Positions 48,904-62,487 are shown, counted from the stretch's first letter. The stretch is DNA of 64,000 bases from Mytilus californianus (GCF_021869535.1 NW_026262734.1:80476339-80540338); one strand, 5' to 3'. Notes: a model not told the origin generated them from the sequence alone. Translations and numbers: made by a program.

Positions 48904-49070
48904 TTTGAATTTCTTGGGTATAATAGGAAAGCCGTTTAAATGTTCAACAAATGGCCCATTTTCTATAGGCTTGCATGCAGACTGTGGCAAAAACTAAATA
49001 TCTACAAAGATACAATTCTTCCTTCCTCAATCCTTGAAAAATTGGTACCTACTAAAATAAAAGAATCTTT
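48904..49070. mobile_element. Decayed foldback MITE ('gaatccacagta' family)
   Basis: 'tttaaatgttcaacaaatgg', 'ttctataggcttgcatgcag', 'cctcaatccttgaaaaattg' and 'gtacctactaaaataaaaga' match the interior and right arm of 44310-44521. The termini are lost. Confidence 0.6.
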
Positions 49071-49124
49071 TATAGGATGTCAGTTTTGATTTTCACATTA
49101 TGAAGTGAGAATTAGTTTTATGTA

Positions 49125-49176
49125 AAATTGTGAATGGAAATGAGGAATGTGTCAAAGAGACAACAACCCGACCATG
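49125..49176 (+). mobile_element. Fragment of the 'cagctggcccctaaaca' repeat, 5' end only
   Basis: 'aaaattgtgaatggaaatga' then 'ggaatgtgtcaaagagacaa' and 'caacccgacca'. It lies just downstream (in minus-strand terms) of the coding-like fragment at 49201-49311. Confidence 0.65.
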
Positions 49177-49200
49177 TACATGAATGAAACTGATTAACTG

Positions 49201-49311
49201 CTATCCAATTCGGAATTCCACCAGACCATATGAGTCCTTGTCCAGTACAAGTTCCAAGTCGTCAAATGTTTGACCATGTACTTTGACAAATGCTTTAGCC
49301 TGTGGTTCCAT
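49201..49311 (-). pseudogene. Coding-like 36-codon fragment, function unknown
   Basis: From an ATG in good context (CCAAAATGG) the minus strand reads 36 codons, MEPQAKAFVKVHGQTF followed by DDLELVLDKDSYGL and VEFRIG, then TAG. The composition is balanced (charged, aliphatic and aromatic residues mixed), unlike the Phe/Leu/Ile/Tyr/Lys-rich noise of the other short ORFs in the window, and the DNA is less AT-rich. The fragment ends next to a mussel repeat. I do not recognise the family. It may be the remnant of a retrocopy or transposon gene, or an unrecognised small exon on the strand opposite the TTC28-like gene. Confidence 0.3.
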
Positions 49312-51893
49312 TTTGGTGTTTTCATTTAACAATAAATATGTTCTTGTACATAAAAAAAGCTTTGACGTCAATTTGGAACGAGTATTGTAAATTACATAAT
49401 ACGTACATGTGTGAACAAACAATGTATTATGAAATATTCTTGAGGCATTGTTTCATGAACACGAATATGACTATATTATACTTGTCAAGACCATAAAAAG
49501 CCTGTAAGCTGTCTGGTGTTAGATGAATTAGCAATGAAGCAATAAAACTTTTTAAGTGTTATTTATTTTCATACCAATTTTTAGAAAAAATTATAAAATT
49601 TGATTCAAGCGTATGTTTTAAACATTTTGCATTCATTTGACTGAGAAAAAGACATCTGTTTTGCATATCATATTTGCTAAAGGTATAACGATAAGTGTGT
49701 TATCTTTATCGCTTTGTTTAAAAAAAAATTTCCGCCCAAGTTTTACGATTTTTCACTTTGTAAATTATATCATTACAAATTATAAAGAAAAATATATTGA
49801 AGATGATCTTTCAGGTTTTGTATTACCAGTGTTTTTATATGTCGTCTCATTTTGTATTTGTTACGATTTCAGAATTAAGACACCTGGGAAATCTGTTAAA
49901 GGGACCTGTAATTTCTTCTATAACAAGCGAATTGTCAAGGATGCTAAAGTGGAATATTAAATTATTTTATTACTACTTTTTTTAAATTTGCATAATAAAT
50001 TAAAAAAAAAATTCTTCAGTTATTCAAACCTTACCTTTGAGTAAAGTTTTGAAGAAGCACACTTTTTAAATAATTTTGTTTGTGTCGGAAATAAAGTGAC
50101 GTACATACTGAATTACCAAAAAAATTGATTAATTTTATAAGAGTGTATATCAAAGATATATTGAGAGAATTTAGTAATACTAAATTTCATAAAGTTGTGG
50201 TATACTTTGTTTAAATATTAGAGAAAAGAAAGCTTTTACTCAGAGTTTATGAGGGTTTAAGGAATTAACGTTTAAATATTTATTGGAAACGTGTAACCAT
50301 TTATTTGAAAATGTCAATGGTTATATTGAGGCAATATCCCGATACAAATCCCCCTACTTTAAGAAAGTAAATATAATTGAGGATAAATAGCGTTTTATAT
50401 TGGGCTAGATATGTATCATATCCTCGTTGTATTCTCTAAAATTTGGTATGAAGAAGGCATTAAAATTATTTCTAATCTTTACCTACGATTTAAAATCTTT
50501 TCATAAAAATTTAAGATAGCAAATAAATTTTAAGGCTGAATAAAGCCTTCGTGTGTTTACGATTTAAGTTTGGATGTGGAATTTTACATAATAGACATGT
50601 TTTTATGTTGTCGATCAGCTTATTGTAAATCTGAAGGGATCTATTTCAATGAATCATAATATAGAAACGTCAAAATCTGACAAGAAATGATTTTCTTCTG
50701 TTTTGACATGACATCATAGATTTTCAGAATAGATTGATTGATATATTTGATAATTTCTCACATATTGACTGATTTAAAAATCATCCCCATCACAATAGAT
50801 TAAATTATTTGTCTCTGACTCTTTTGAATTAAATTACCAATCACATGCTATTGAAATTCCCAATTCTCTAGGTAGAACATGTAGATAAAATTTAAATCTG
50901 ACTCTGTCTTGATATGAATAATCGCAATTAGGCACGCTTGTTTTAAATCTTAAGATCCCGTTTCATACATAAACTTAACAAAATTAAAATCTTGGCCCTT
51001 TTATTTTGGACACGGCATTCAGATCACAGTTGATTGCACACATCACTTTAACCGATTGGCCCATAAGAATAATATGTTAACGTTTATAGTTTGGTTTACC
51101 TGTGTTTGAATGTACTATGCTAATTAATCAATAGTTAAAGGTGACTGGTGTCTTTATACAGTGCATAGTATTGTTATTTTGGAATAGTCAATACGAGTGT
51201 ATGCAAAAATATTGTGTCCTTCTAAAAAGGATTAAAAATTGTGAAAAAAATCAGAGGAAAAATAATAACCAAAATTTATTATAATACTTAATGGAAAATA
51301 TGTAATTTGTTATTATTGGGTTTCTCTTGAATGAAATGAAATAAAAGAAAATTACCTGTAATTTTAACACTATGTGAAGCACACCTGGATTTTTCGAAGT
51401 CTTTGAAGTTATGATGTTGGAAATAATTGTTAGATAGTGGATAAATCAATTGGAAGATTGAAACAAAATATCAGAAACTTTTGATATCTACCAATGATCT
51501 ATCATGGATTTTTTTCCATTATGAGGGAACAAATGTTAAATGGATTATAATAAAACACAATAGACATATGAAAGTTCAACAATAGAATTTAATTTGAATT
51601 AAAGGTTAACATTGGATTAATTCGTTAATTTGTGTTGAAAAAATACAGGGAAAATAAAATGGAGTAATATGGTGCTTGATTTCAAAAATAAAATTTGAAA
51701 TGTGGATGATTTTTTGTGTGGAGTTTAAAAATATGTTTCTTCCATTAAAATGATGAAATGGGCCTATCGGTCACTCAAAAATGGGAAGGAATTTAAAAAA
51801 TATAAACGAGAGGTAAGCCATGTTTTGATAGTTTTATCATATATAAAGGATTGTCCATTAATTATAATTACTTCATTAATCATTGTATATAAA

Positions 51894-51960
51894 AATAAGA
51901 AGATGTGGTATGATTGCCAATGAGACAACTCTCCACCAGAGACTAAATGATGTAGATTGT
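51894..51960 (-). mobile_element. Fragment of the 'agatgtggtatgattgccaa' repeat
   Basis: 'aagaagatgtggtatgattg' then 'ccaatgagacaactctccac' and 'cagagactaaatgatgtag'. A clean copy of this short region, reversed relative to 13605-13976. Confidence 0.75.
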
Positions 51961-54900
51961 CATTATTGTTATGTAAATTTCATATCTTGATTTGAAATGG
52001 TGCATGATCTTTCTTGACGTTTATTTGAGTTCAGAGGTGAAATATTTCCATGTGGTTAATTGAAATTGACAGTTATTGCTACTGAACAGTGCCTTAATTA
52101 AAAAATAGCTGGAGAAATTTCATGCTAAGATGCTTTTACCTTAAACCTCAGAAAATTAATTGCCTTATAAGGTATTGCAAAGAGTGTATTTAACCTTATG
52201 TAACATCTGTTGATGTAGAAAGCAAAAAGCAGGCCTACTTGCAGACTCAAGCTGATGCTTAAGGGTCAAATGCCTATGATTTAAGTTAAACAGCTTATTA
52301 TTTAGCTTATAATAGGTCTGATATTTTTAGCCCAATATTTATATAATGGTTTCCTTTGCGTGTCAGCTCAGCCACATGCAGTATTAGAACAAATACTTGG
52401 TTGGCATAAATTATGTCAGAATAATAAGTCTTAGTTGAATGGAGTCTACTTGTTTTGACTTTTGAGTTAGAATGTTAATAAAGTACAGCAAATAACATGT
52501 GCTTACTTAATGTTACTTTTCAATAAAGTCAATGTTTACATGAGCTGGTTTCTTACGGGGAAATTTCTTCCTTCGATCCTCACTAGAATGATTGGCAATT
52601 AAATGTCATTGAATCTTGTTAGCTTAACTTTTCCAATAATAATATTGTATGGATTTCAATGAAACTTTACACAAAGTAGTACACCATATTTAGCTATGCA
52701 TGCATGAACCAAAATATTTGCTGTCGGACATCATTTTGATTTATCATTTTGAAAGAGAATTAGGAGCAGAAAGTTTAGCTTACTAATTTCTCTATTTATA
52801 TTTCAAATGTATCTCTCTCATTTAAAATATATTTGAAATTTGGTTGTTACAAATGAGAGCTTTCAGGGTCAAATAATTGTTTTCATTACAAATATTTTAA
52901 TTTGTCTGGAAATTTAACACAGCAGCCAAGCAAATAATCAATGTAAAAAGTTTTGTACTTGTATATTTATGTATGTGTGATTACCGCTGCAGACGGCTTT
53001 GAATCTATTCATGTGTATTGATTCAGAATGAGAAGTAGCAAATATTTCATTGAAATTAAGTTGAAATTGTATTTTAAAGAATTTGAAACTTGAAATTATA
53101 TTTCAAAGAGTTTATTCTCTGAATTAACCTGTTAGTACTAAATGAATTCTTAATGAATACATGATGTAATTTCAATTTAATGCAGAATACATGCATTATT
53201 ACGGCAACAGCTGTGCCTGTTTAAGTTTGCAAACGCATATATTGCACTGTTGGTTGGAAACTATTATACATTCTTTTTTTTTAACAAATCCAAACTTGGA
53301 GTTAAATATAAGGATGTTATGATTTATGTCCTAAATATTTCCTATAGAACTTGTTGAGATTGTAACCCCTTATATAAGTTTCATAAAAGAGGAAATACAG
53401 ATTCCTTAGTAATGCTCATTTATAATACTTGTGTGAAAAGGTCTAGCGAAGTGTGAAAAAATACTAAAAATAATCTATTTTTGAAACTAGAAACTTTAAC
53501 TTTGCCTTGATTAAAATTTTCCTTGAAATAGCATTTTGAACCTATAACCCTATTGCAGAGATTTTATGCAAGGTGAACCATATAAACTTTCAAAATTCAT
53601 TTTATTTTGCATTCAAAGGACAAAAGGCCTTTTCATTTGTTCGGGTGCCATAACGATGTGTTAACTTACAAGATAAACTGATTAAAGCGATTAAGTGAAA
53701 GCGTTTGATGTCAACTATAGATAACTTGTAATTGCGAGAATGTAATGGAGATTACCTAACATGACGTTTGTTAATTCTCACGATGTTTACTATCAGTTTA
53801 CGCTAGCAACATGATGATTACTAGACAGAAGTACGATTTTCGTAATTGAATTTCAAAAAGCATTTGATGCTCCATGCAAACAATAGAATTACATGCAAAT
53901 GGCTTTCTTTGATCACATTTTCATGCAATATTTACGATAGCAACGGACAAAAAACATGTAGCTATGGATCATTTACGCAGCTGTTGTAAGCTTTGAAATT
54001 GATATAGTGTTAAAACAAACATCTTTTTTTTCTTCAAATTTTAGATTTTGCAGTAATATTGATTCTCTAACTTTGCAGTTTAGCAAACTGTTTTAAGACT
54101 AGCATATACTGTTTCTTGGAAAAATTAAAAAATATCACTGATGAATTATGTAATAAAAGAATGATAATCGTTCTCATTTGGTATTTAAATGCCTATATGG
54201 CAAAAGACTTCGAAAAACTCTGTTAGTACATTCTCATGCATCTTTTTATGAAGAAGATTCTGCAGAAATGTACTAGCCTCAGGATTAAACTGCACACTTG
54301 CTTTATAAGAATCTGGTATACATACTGTCCTCATGTTTATTCTATTCCTATGTGTTGTTAGGTTGCTGTCTCAGTGGTATTTAATGTATTACATTAACAA
54401 TGAAATGTTTTTGTATTGGTCCAATTTTTGAGTGGTTCAAAAATTCTTTCAGAAAGTGCATTGATCATTGAATTATAAGTACCTGCAAAAATGTTATGTA
54501 TAGCAGTATCACAAAGATTAAAGATTATTATTTTGTTATTTCAAGATTAAGCAAGAATGCTGATTTTAAAACTTTAGTATGTAAACAAATTTTTGTCAAG
54601 AAAAAAGTCATTTGAGAACTAAGGTATTTAGGTATTATTTCATCAGGGTCCATAACATTTACATATGTCTTGGCAAATAAAAAATATGACAATACATGTT
54701 GTTGTACAATAAATAAAGACATCTATTTGTGTAAATCTGACAGGTTTAGTATCAATCAGTGGTCATCTACCCTCAAACCATACTATGCTTCACTGCAAAC
54801 TTGTCACCAAATCTTTTATGATAGATTTGGAAGATCATGACTTTTTAGGGGCCAGAAAACTGAAAAGGGGTGATTTTTGCTAAGTTTAAAGATGATTCTA

Positions 54901-56134
54901 TGGTGTTTTAGCTTGAAGAATGTTCATACATTAGCTCAAAGGTGTAAATTTTAAATTTACAGAGATAATCCTTTTATATATAACTGTAAATAATTCTAAA
55001 TTTAGAAACATACATGTACCTCTTTTTATATGATTGTACAAACCCTACAAGTGCCTCAATAGCTCACACATAAAAATAATTGGAACAATGGATACACAGA
55101 TCAATCAATTTATGTGATTTCTATCAAACTTGGTATGATACTATCATTGCACTAAATTGTTTTGAGGTACACATTAAGGAGTATGAAGTTGTGATACTAA
55201 AAATGATATTCTTGATTAATAAAATAGATGTTGAAATTTTATTTGACATCCATGATGATATCAGCATTATTATTAAATTGCTTCTAGTGTACCATAATTT
55301 TTCAAGGTTGTGCATTCCTTTCAACCTAATATGGGTTGATGGCTTCATAAAGCTTGCGATAAGCAGCGCTGAATCAAAAACAGATAAAATCGTTGTTGCA
55401 TGAAATTTGTATTCTGCTTCAAATGCTTCATAATTGTGGAATCTTATCTTTATCAAAGGGAATATTAAGATTTTTATGAACACCTTATTTTGTGGTAAAA
55501 ATGTGGGTTATTTATTTCTCTCCTAATGAAGTACTGAGAGACCTTTAAATTGTATCATAAAATATTGAAAGAAATTCTTAAAATGTTTGCTGAAGACTTA
55601 TGCTTACTAAATATCTTTAAGACCATTTTTCAAAACGTAAAATTTTATTTATATCTTTTGACGAATTGACTTCTGTAAATTGTTCATGGGAAGTCAATTG
55701 GTTCTTCTTCTTCTTGACCTCATGACCTAGATGGGTACTTGTTAAACATCAATTTCACATCACATTTTCTGATTTGAAAAAAATTAGCCCTTGCAATATT
55801 AGGGACTCTTTTTTTGGACCTTTGACTAACTAACAGAATGTCACATGGCTTATGATAAGATAACCAATCAGAAGTTTTATTGTCCTGTGACAGATTACTG
55901 AAATAATTTACTGACAGGTATGACTGTTTGATGTTATTGTTTACAATGTAACAAGATTACAAGTAATGAATTATAATGTCCATTTCTTCATAGTGAAATG
56001 TACAATGGTTTCTGTTGACAAGTATTGTCCATTTCTATGGTAAAATGCGCAGCCTTTGAAAATGATTTGACTTAGCATATATCGTAAAATATGGCCAAAA
56101 TTCTTAACTTAAGTCAAAATTAAGTGAACAGTGT

Positions 56135-56375
56135 TACCCAGCACTACTAGTTTGCTAAAATATGACTTATCAAGGTCAAAATAAAAATATTTGGACAGCT
56201 ACCCAGAAATACTAGTTTGCTATTGAAACAAATCTCATAGAGGTCAAAAATAAAATTAATTCGAATACTAGTTTGCTATTGAAACAAAACTTATAGAGGT
56301 CAAAATAAAAATAATTGGACAGTGCTACCCAGAAATACTTAAGTTTGCTAGAATAAGACTTATAGAGGTCAAAAT
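56135..56375 (+). repeat. Degenerate tandem repeat, 56-70-bp unit, about 4 copies
   Basis: 'actagtttgc' or a close variant recurs at 56146, 56211, 56267 and 56337, each followed by a '(g)acttatagaggtcaaaat' block and an 'aataattggacagtgctacc' type spacer. Units differ by indels, so the array is older than those at 23978 and 40120. Confidence 0.85.
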
Positions 56376-58576
56376 GCATGTTTATTCCTAAAGACTGAAA
56401 ATTTGATAACTGCTGTGAAAAGTTTAATTTTTTGTCTCTTTAATTATTCATCTTATAAAGCTGTTGCCATATTTGAACTGGAGGTTCAATATTGTTTTAT
56501 ATGCTGAGAGATTTGGATCTTATTTCATATTTTACACAATTTGAATGGGAATCGTTTTCAACAGATAGCAATTTTGCTTAAAGCAGCTGTACCTAATTAT
56601 CATGATGTATGAAAAAGCAGTAATTGGGTGTCATTTCTAACAGGTTGGTTTTAGGTGTACAAATTTTATTGGAAAGCCAGTACAGATGATAAAATATTAA
56701 CAGCTTGTTTAAGGAAATTCATAATCTTGAATGTAAAATTATCAAAAACCAGTAACACGAAACCTCGACTTGTTGACACTTAACAGTTTAAAAATCAAAC
56801 AAGTGCTAAAATCTAACACTAACGATATCTTTACTTACAAAGCCCTTATTATTCACAAAAAATCTGCAAGGTACACGCTGACAGAAGGTTAAGGATTTTA
56901 TGAAGTATATATAAATATACATAGAATCATTTTGTTAACCTGTGTACATTAGGCTATTTATTACCGATTGTAAAGATTATATATGTTTATGCAACTGATC
57001 AGGTCCTAAACAACAGATATTTATCGTTTTAATTTTCTCTCGTTTAAGATGAAGCATTTTATGTAGACCATAGTTAATAGAATTCGGTATTTGACAAAGG
57101 TTTATGGGATTTGGCTTAATACTAGGATTGTGTAATCATTTTAATCCCTGCCGAGAGAAAACAGTGTTGGTGTATTTTGGGTACTATGTCCTTTATTTTA
57201 ATGACCTAACATTAGGTGAAAGTTTTCTGAATTAAATGTTTGTTTCTTAGTTCAATAAACTGTGATGTTTATCTTTTATTTAAGGGTAATTGGTCAAGGA
57301 GGCTTTTTTCACTAAAAGGTGTTATTAAGTCGTGTGGAAGTCATTAGCTCATTTTGAAGTATTTAGAGTTGTTTTTAATACTTTGATATCTGTAATATTA
57401 TATTTTGAATCTTCAATTTTTTTAATGAAATGGACATCTGCCAAGAATGAAATTAAAATTTTTAACATGTCAAAAGATGAGGCACGTTTATTAGTACTTA
57501 TAAGCATCTGCAACTGGCATTAATATTTTTGTAACATTTTAAGAGAATTTCATAACCTTTATTTTTTTAAATATCCATTAGACTTTTTAATGTTTAATTT
57601 GATTTTTCATAACCATTGATAAGATTTGATAGAAGATAAAATAAAACTTAAAAGATTGGAAGTATAACTCAAAACTAAATGCTGGACAGAAAACTGGTTG
57701 CTTTTTAAAAAAAAATTGTTTTATTTAAGCAAAAGTACTATGATTTTCATGATCTGTGCTAGAAGCTTATTTTATTTATGTCAATCTGATTTCCCAATTT
57801 TTTTTCACTTAAGAGTTTTAAGCAGAAGTCGTGTCTTTAACAATCCAGTTCCAAAAAATTAAGATATACTTCTTGTAAGTTACATTTTGATGTCCAGAGA
57901 AGACCTTGACCTGAAAATATACTTGTTTATATGAAGGAAAGGCAGTTGGTTTTCAGTGAATTATCTTTTGTGTCATATTCCCTGTTACCAAATAAAGCGT
58001 GAATTCTGGGTACGGCCAAGCAGCATGCTGTCCACATGACCATGAAAGCAACAAGTGAGCTGGAAAAGATTCTCCATATGTTTTAGTGGCACGTCAACTT
58101 AATAAAATATTGTCTGGCTACATAAACGGTTTAAACGTCAATAGGAGCGTTTGATTAAATGCAGAAAATGGAAAATCTTTGAAAATTAATGCAACTGGAA
58201 CTGACCGAAGTTAACTAAGGCCTTTAGACAGATATATAAGCTTGTTAAGCATGAAACCTTTGAAAAGAATTATATTGAAACTGAAAGGAGACACATTAAA
58301 CTATAATGTGTTAGCACTGGTTAACTTCTTAATGGAGTAAATTGATTTGTTTATTAATTAATTAATCGATAATGTTTTTGAGGGACGAGGTATTTTAGTT
58401 AGTATCAAATGATAGATAATGGTAATCACAACTATTTTGATCTTTCAGACTTCGATATAGTTACATTTGATTGAATACAAACAAAAAGATCATTAAATGA
58501 CACCTTTAAATAGCTTAAATATTTCTATTATTAAAATTCCTCTCAATCATTTTTCTTTAAATATAAATTATTTATA

Positions 58577-58660
58577 AGATGTGGGTTGTATATGTCAATG
58601 GAGACAGGAACCTGCTAACAACTTACGTAAAGAAAACAATTTTATTTAGAGGTTAAGCTA
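58577..58660 (+). mobile_element. Mussel repeat fragment, related to 43928-44000
   Basis: 'taagatgtgggttgtatatg' then 'tcaatggagacaggaacctg' and 'ttatttagaggttaagc'. It shares the order of motifs with 43928-44000. Confidence 0.4.
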
Positions 58661-60465
58661 AATTAGCTCCGCAACTTTAATTATATATTATATAATCAAT
58701 TGATAACTCAAGAAAGTGTTGACCTCATTAAAGACCATTTTTATGGAATGCCCCTGGTGCCAGTTTAGGGAACAGATGGTGGGGACACTTAATATTCCAT
58801 ATGAGGAGGCTGTATGTTGATTACAAAATGTCAATTTCAGTTTCATTGGGTCTTTGGGATGCTGCCTCATTGATGTTACAGGTTACACCTAACTTCTGTT
58901 TTATAAGCATTACAGTAAAGGCATTTTAGAACCATACAGGCATATATGAATTCCTTAAATTTATATTTCTTATATCATAAGTCAGTACCCTATTATGTGT
59001 TTAATTTAAATGAAATTGCCAATTTACAAAGAAATGAAATTGATTTTGATTTGGTTTGAAAATAATTTGATCTCTCTTCAGATATTAGATATCTTAAGAT
59101 TGATCAAATCGGTTTTCAATTTGATAATATGAAATGAAATTGACGATGTTATAGTTATGACGGGTTCATGAAAGAAAATTAATTTCCTTCGAAACGATAA
59201 TGGTCAGTTATAAGAATGGAGCTTCGGTACCTGTTAAACTATTATTCACACTTTTTCAATTAATATTTGCAGGTTAATGACTTAGCAACGGATTACGATA
59301 TTGAGTCTGTTGATGAATTTTTTAACTTGGTCATGGTGTACTGGTAGTTTAATATCTTATGCCTGTCACTCACAAAATTAGGGTTAAGGTTTCATGTTTA
59401 TTTAATAATTTTTTTTCTACCTTAATTAACTTATTGCTATATTTACTGCAATGATTATGCAAATTACTTACTGCCTTTATGAGTTTCAGTGATCAATTTC
59501 ACCAAAAAAGTTATGTTAAAAAATACTCTTTTAAGTCATGAACATTTCAGTATATAACTTACAATCAATTTTTGTCATTAGATTTTTTGTGAAAAGGGCA
59601 CCCTGATGTTTGTCTAGTAGTAAATTGAGGTATTGTCTGATATTATTGCTTTTTGTTTAACATTATTTGAAATTGCATAAAATTTAAAAAAAAAAAAGGG
59701 GGGGGTGGGGCTGGGCTGGTACACCACAGAGAGAAATCAAGGGGAAAAAGTTACATACCAAATTTGCTGTAAATGAAACATTTTTTTTCTTAATTACCTT
59801 TTACCAAAACCACTCAATGCCAAAAGCTAGAATGCAAAAGAAATGTGAATATCTTATGTTGCAAACAAATGAACCCTAAAACATTGTAATTACTTAATTA
59901 GGGCTTAGATATTTAAAGTTTACTTAAAGTCAAAATATCTTAGGAGTTGTGGCATTGTTTTTACACAGATTTTGTGTTTTCATTTAAAGGAATGGCAAGA
60001 ATAGACAGTGATAGGGGTGGGTGGCAGGTTCGGTACAATTAATGCATGTTAAATGAGGAAGCTCTAACCAACAGAGGAATGAACATCAAAGTTGTCAAAA
60101 CTAACATTGTAAATTAGCACTTTACCACAGAATTGCCCTTTGACCTAGAACACATAAACTATTTTGTGGTAAATGGTTTCATATTAAGTCTCGCTTTTTC
60201 ATTTAAGTGAGTTATAAGACCTAGATAGTTTTCAACAAGTACTGTCGATCTTATTGTTAAGAGGGTTATAAATAAAAATACATGAATATACCATTTAAAT
60301 ATTATATTTATGAAGTTGATTATAATAAAGCCTTTATTCATGGTATTAGAAGGTCATCAGTTTTAGTTCACTGTAAAAATTTATGTAATCTGAACACTCA
60401 GTGTTTGTAAATACTATTACTGTAAAAGTCTATTACTTGTATTAAATATTTGGTTGTATTTTTTT

Positions 60466-60545
60466 AATGGGTACCAATTTCGTTGATTGTGGTCAACAAC
60501 TGCATTTTCATGAATACTTGATTGCATGGTTTTTACAAATTTCAC
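60466..60545. mobile_element. Decayed MITE piece
   Basis: 'aatgggtaccaatttcgttg', 'attgtggtcaacaactgcat' and 'ttttcatgaatacttgattg' resemble the left arm and interior of the element at 12813. Only part survives, abutting another repeat at 60561. Confidence 0.4.
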
Positions 60546-60560
60546 TTAACAATATCAATA

Positions 60561-60690
60561 TAAGGAGATGTGGTATGATTGTTGGTGTCACAATTTTCCA
60601 CCAGGGTTCAATTGGTATGGATTAAAACGAGTATAGGTCACTTAACAGCCTTCAACAATGAGTAAAACAAAACTATAAAAGGCTCAAAAA
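60561..60690 (-). mobile_element. Fragment of the 'agatgtggtatgattgccaa' repeat
   Basis: 'taaggagatgtggtatgatt', 'cacaattttccaccagggtt', 'gtataggtcacttaacagcc' and 'ttcaacaatgagtaaaac' follow the order of 17431-17607. Confidence 0.7.
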
Positions 60691-60816
60691 TGCCTACATG
60701 TGAAACAATTTAAAGGAAAAACCAAAATGCTGACTCAAAATTTCAGTCTTGTTGAAAGCTTGAATTTTATTGTTCACCTTATACTTTGAACAACATCCCA
60801 AAAACAGAACTTCATG

Positions 60817-61105
60817 TAAGGGAGCTACCATTTGATTTTTATGGGGGGGGGCCTAGGATGAAATTTAAAAAAAAAAGGCAGGACAGGAGTTTTGAGTAAA
60901 AAAAAAGGCAGGATGAGCAACTTGGCAAAAAAAAAAGGCAGGATGACAATTTATGTAAAAAAAGTCAGGATAAACTATTAAAAAAAAAGGCAGGACCGTA
61001 AAGAGAAAAAAATAAAAAGGCAGGACAGAGACTACAGCTAAAAAAAAATGCAGGACAAAATTTTTCATCCTAGCCCCCCATAAAAATCAAATGGTAGCTC
61101 CCTTA
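60817..61105. mobile_element. Foldback element with G-run termini, copy B
   Basis: 289 bp with nearly perfect inverted arms of 43-47 bp: left 60817-60863 ('taagggagctaccatttgat'...'atggggggggcctaggatg') against right 61063-61105 ('tttcatcctagccccccata'...'gtagctccctta'). The interior holds seven copies of an A-run plus '(g)gcaggac/gcaggat' motif about 30 bp apart. The minus-strand ORF 60865-61068 is simply these repeats read as protein ('HPAFFF'). Confidence 0.9.
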
Positions 61106-62262
61106 AATCAGTAATTGTGGTGGTACATTGTTTGTTCCTCTGTACATTGCTATAGTCTTTTACAGTGTCTTGGGTATTATTTTAATTGAAAAATTTAGTT
61201 AAAAATTCAAACCATTTAGATACCTTATCATAAGGGAAAATATTTAAATAGAGAGGTAATTATAGAGGGAATATTTTCATAATCATTGCTAGAATAATGT
61301 TTGGATTTAATACAACTTTAAAATTAACTTGAATCCTTAATTCCATTTAATCAAGTAGAAATAATTTATGGGGGGTTGAGTCAAGTAAATTGCTAAAAAT
61401 GACCCCTGGCTATCCTTGTCCATTCAGTTTTACAAAGGTTTCGACATTGATGTAAAAGGTTTAAATTTAAGAATTCAATTTAAAAAAAATTCTGAACACT
61501 TAAAAGTGATTTTATCTCTGAAATAATTCAAATTAGTGAAATTTTCTATTAATTTAGGTAAATTGATGAAATTAAGCTCATTTTGTTAAAATCCTGTAAA
61601 AATATGTAAATTCTTTAAATTAGGGGTATTTTTTTTAAGGATTCTGTAAGCAAATAATTTGAATAATTGGGAGTAATTTTAAATTGATGACAAAAAGAAA
61701 TTGATGAAATATGGCCGAGGGCAAAATAAAAAAAGCCAATTTACACCAAATTATCTATGTTTAGAATAAACGTATGTTTTCAGTGGATCGATCGTCTTCA
61801 AAAGCAACAATGAGTGTTGATTTAAAAATTGGATAATAGCTCTCAAAAAGATTTTACACAGCTGGGGATACCATTGTCAAATTTATTTGTCAAGAGGGCA
61901 CTGTGAAGAAAATTAAACCATCAGTTTTGTTATTTTTCTATGAGTTTGAGGAAAGATTCATTAAAAATAAACATTGTTGATGAAGGAAATATGTACTTTT
62001 TCCTTTTCAGTCCATAAATCTTTATCCTTATAAGGTTATTTGTCAATATCAATTGTAAGGTTTGGTACTGAGTGTATTAAATTTATGTCTATGAACTTTG
62101 TTATACCTTCATGCAGTAATAGTGGGGCTATGTAGTTATGGAGAAGTCAGTAAGGTCTGTGTCTATCTGTTGTCAGTATATAAGCTGTAGGAATTCCCAT
62201 CTATTTAACCGCTGAATTGATTTTCATATGATACTCAGAGATTATTTTATTAATCATCAAAA

Positions 62263-62487
62263 TGTTTCATGGCAGAGCATTGTTTTCATGGCAAAGCATT
62301 GTTTTCATGGCAAAGCATTGTTTTCATGGCAAAGCATTGGTTTCATGGCAACGCATAGGTTTCATGGTAATGCATGTTTTCATGGCAAAGCATAGGTTTC
62401 ATGGTAATGCATGTTTTCATGGCAAAACATTCTTTTTATGGCAAAGCATTGGTTTCATGGCAAAGCATTGTTTTCATGGAATTTTGG
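62263..62487 (+). repeat. Minisatellite, 18-19-bp unit, about 12 copies
   Basis: The unit 'gttttcatggcaaagcatt' (19 bp) repeats from 62263 to about 62487, with 18-bp variants 'ggtttcatggtaatgcat' at 62358 and 62395. The pair formed by an 18-bp and a 19-bp unit occurs twice (62358-62394 and 62395-62431). The two overlapping ORFs 62262-62577 are the array read in two frames and are not genes. Confidence 0.95.

Noticed and set aside
49637-49985. Two overlapping plus-strand ORFs (107 and 62 codons)
   Set aside because: Low-complexity, Phe/Ile/Lys-rich translations in two frames with no family resemblance.
55080-55483. Overlapping ORFs of 107 and 119 codons on opposite strands
   Set aside because: Both have AT-rich, Ile/Leu/Lys/Phe-heavy composition and no motif; mutual overlap suggests chance openness. 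No splice or start context supports either.
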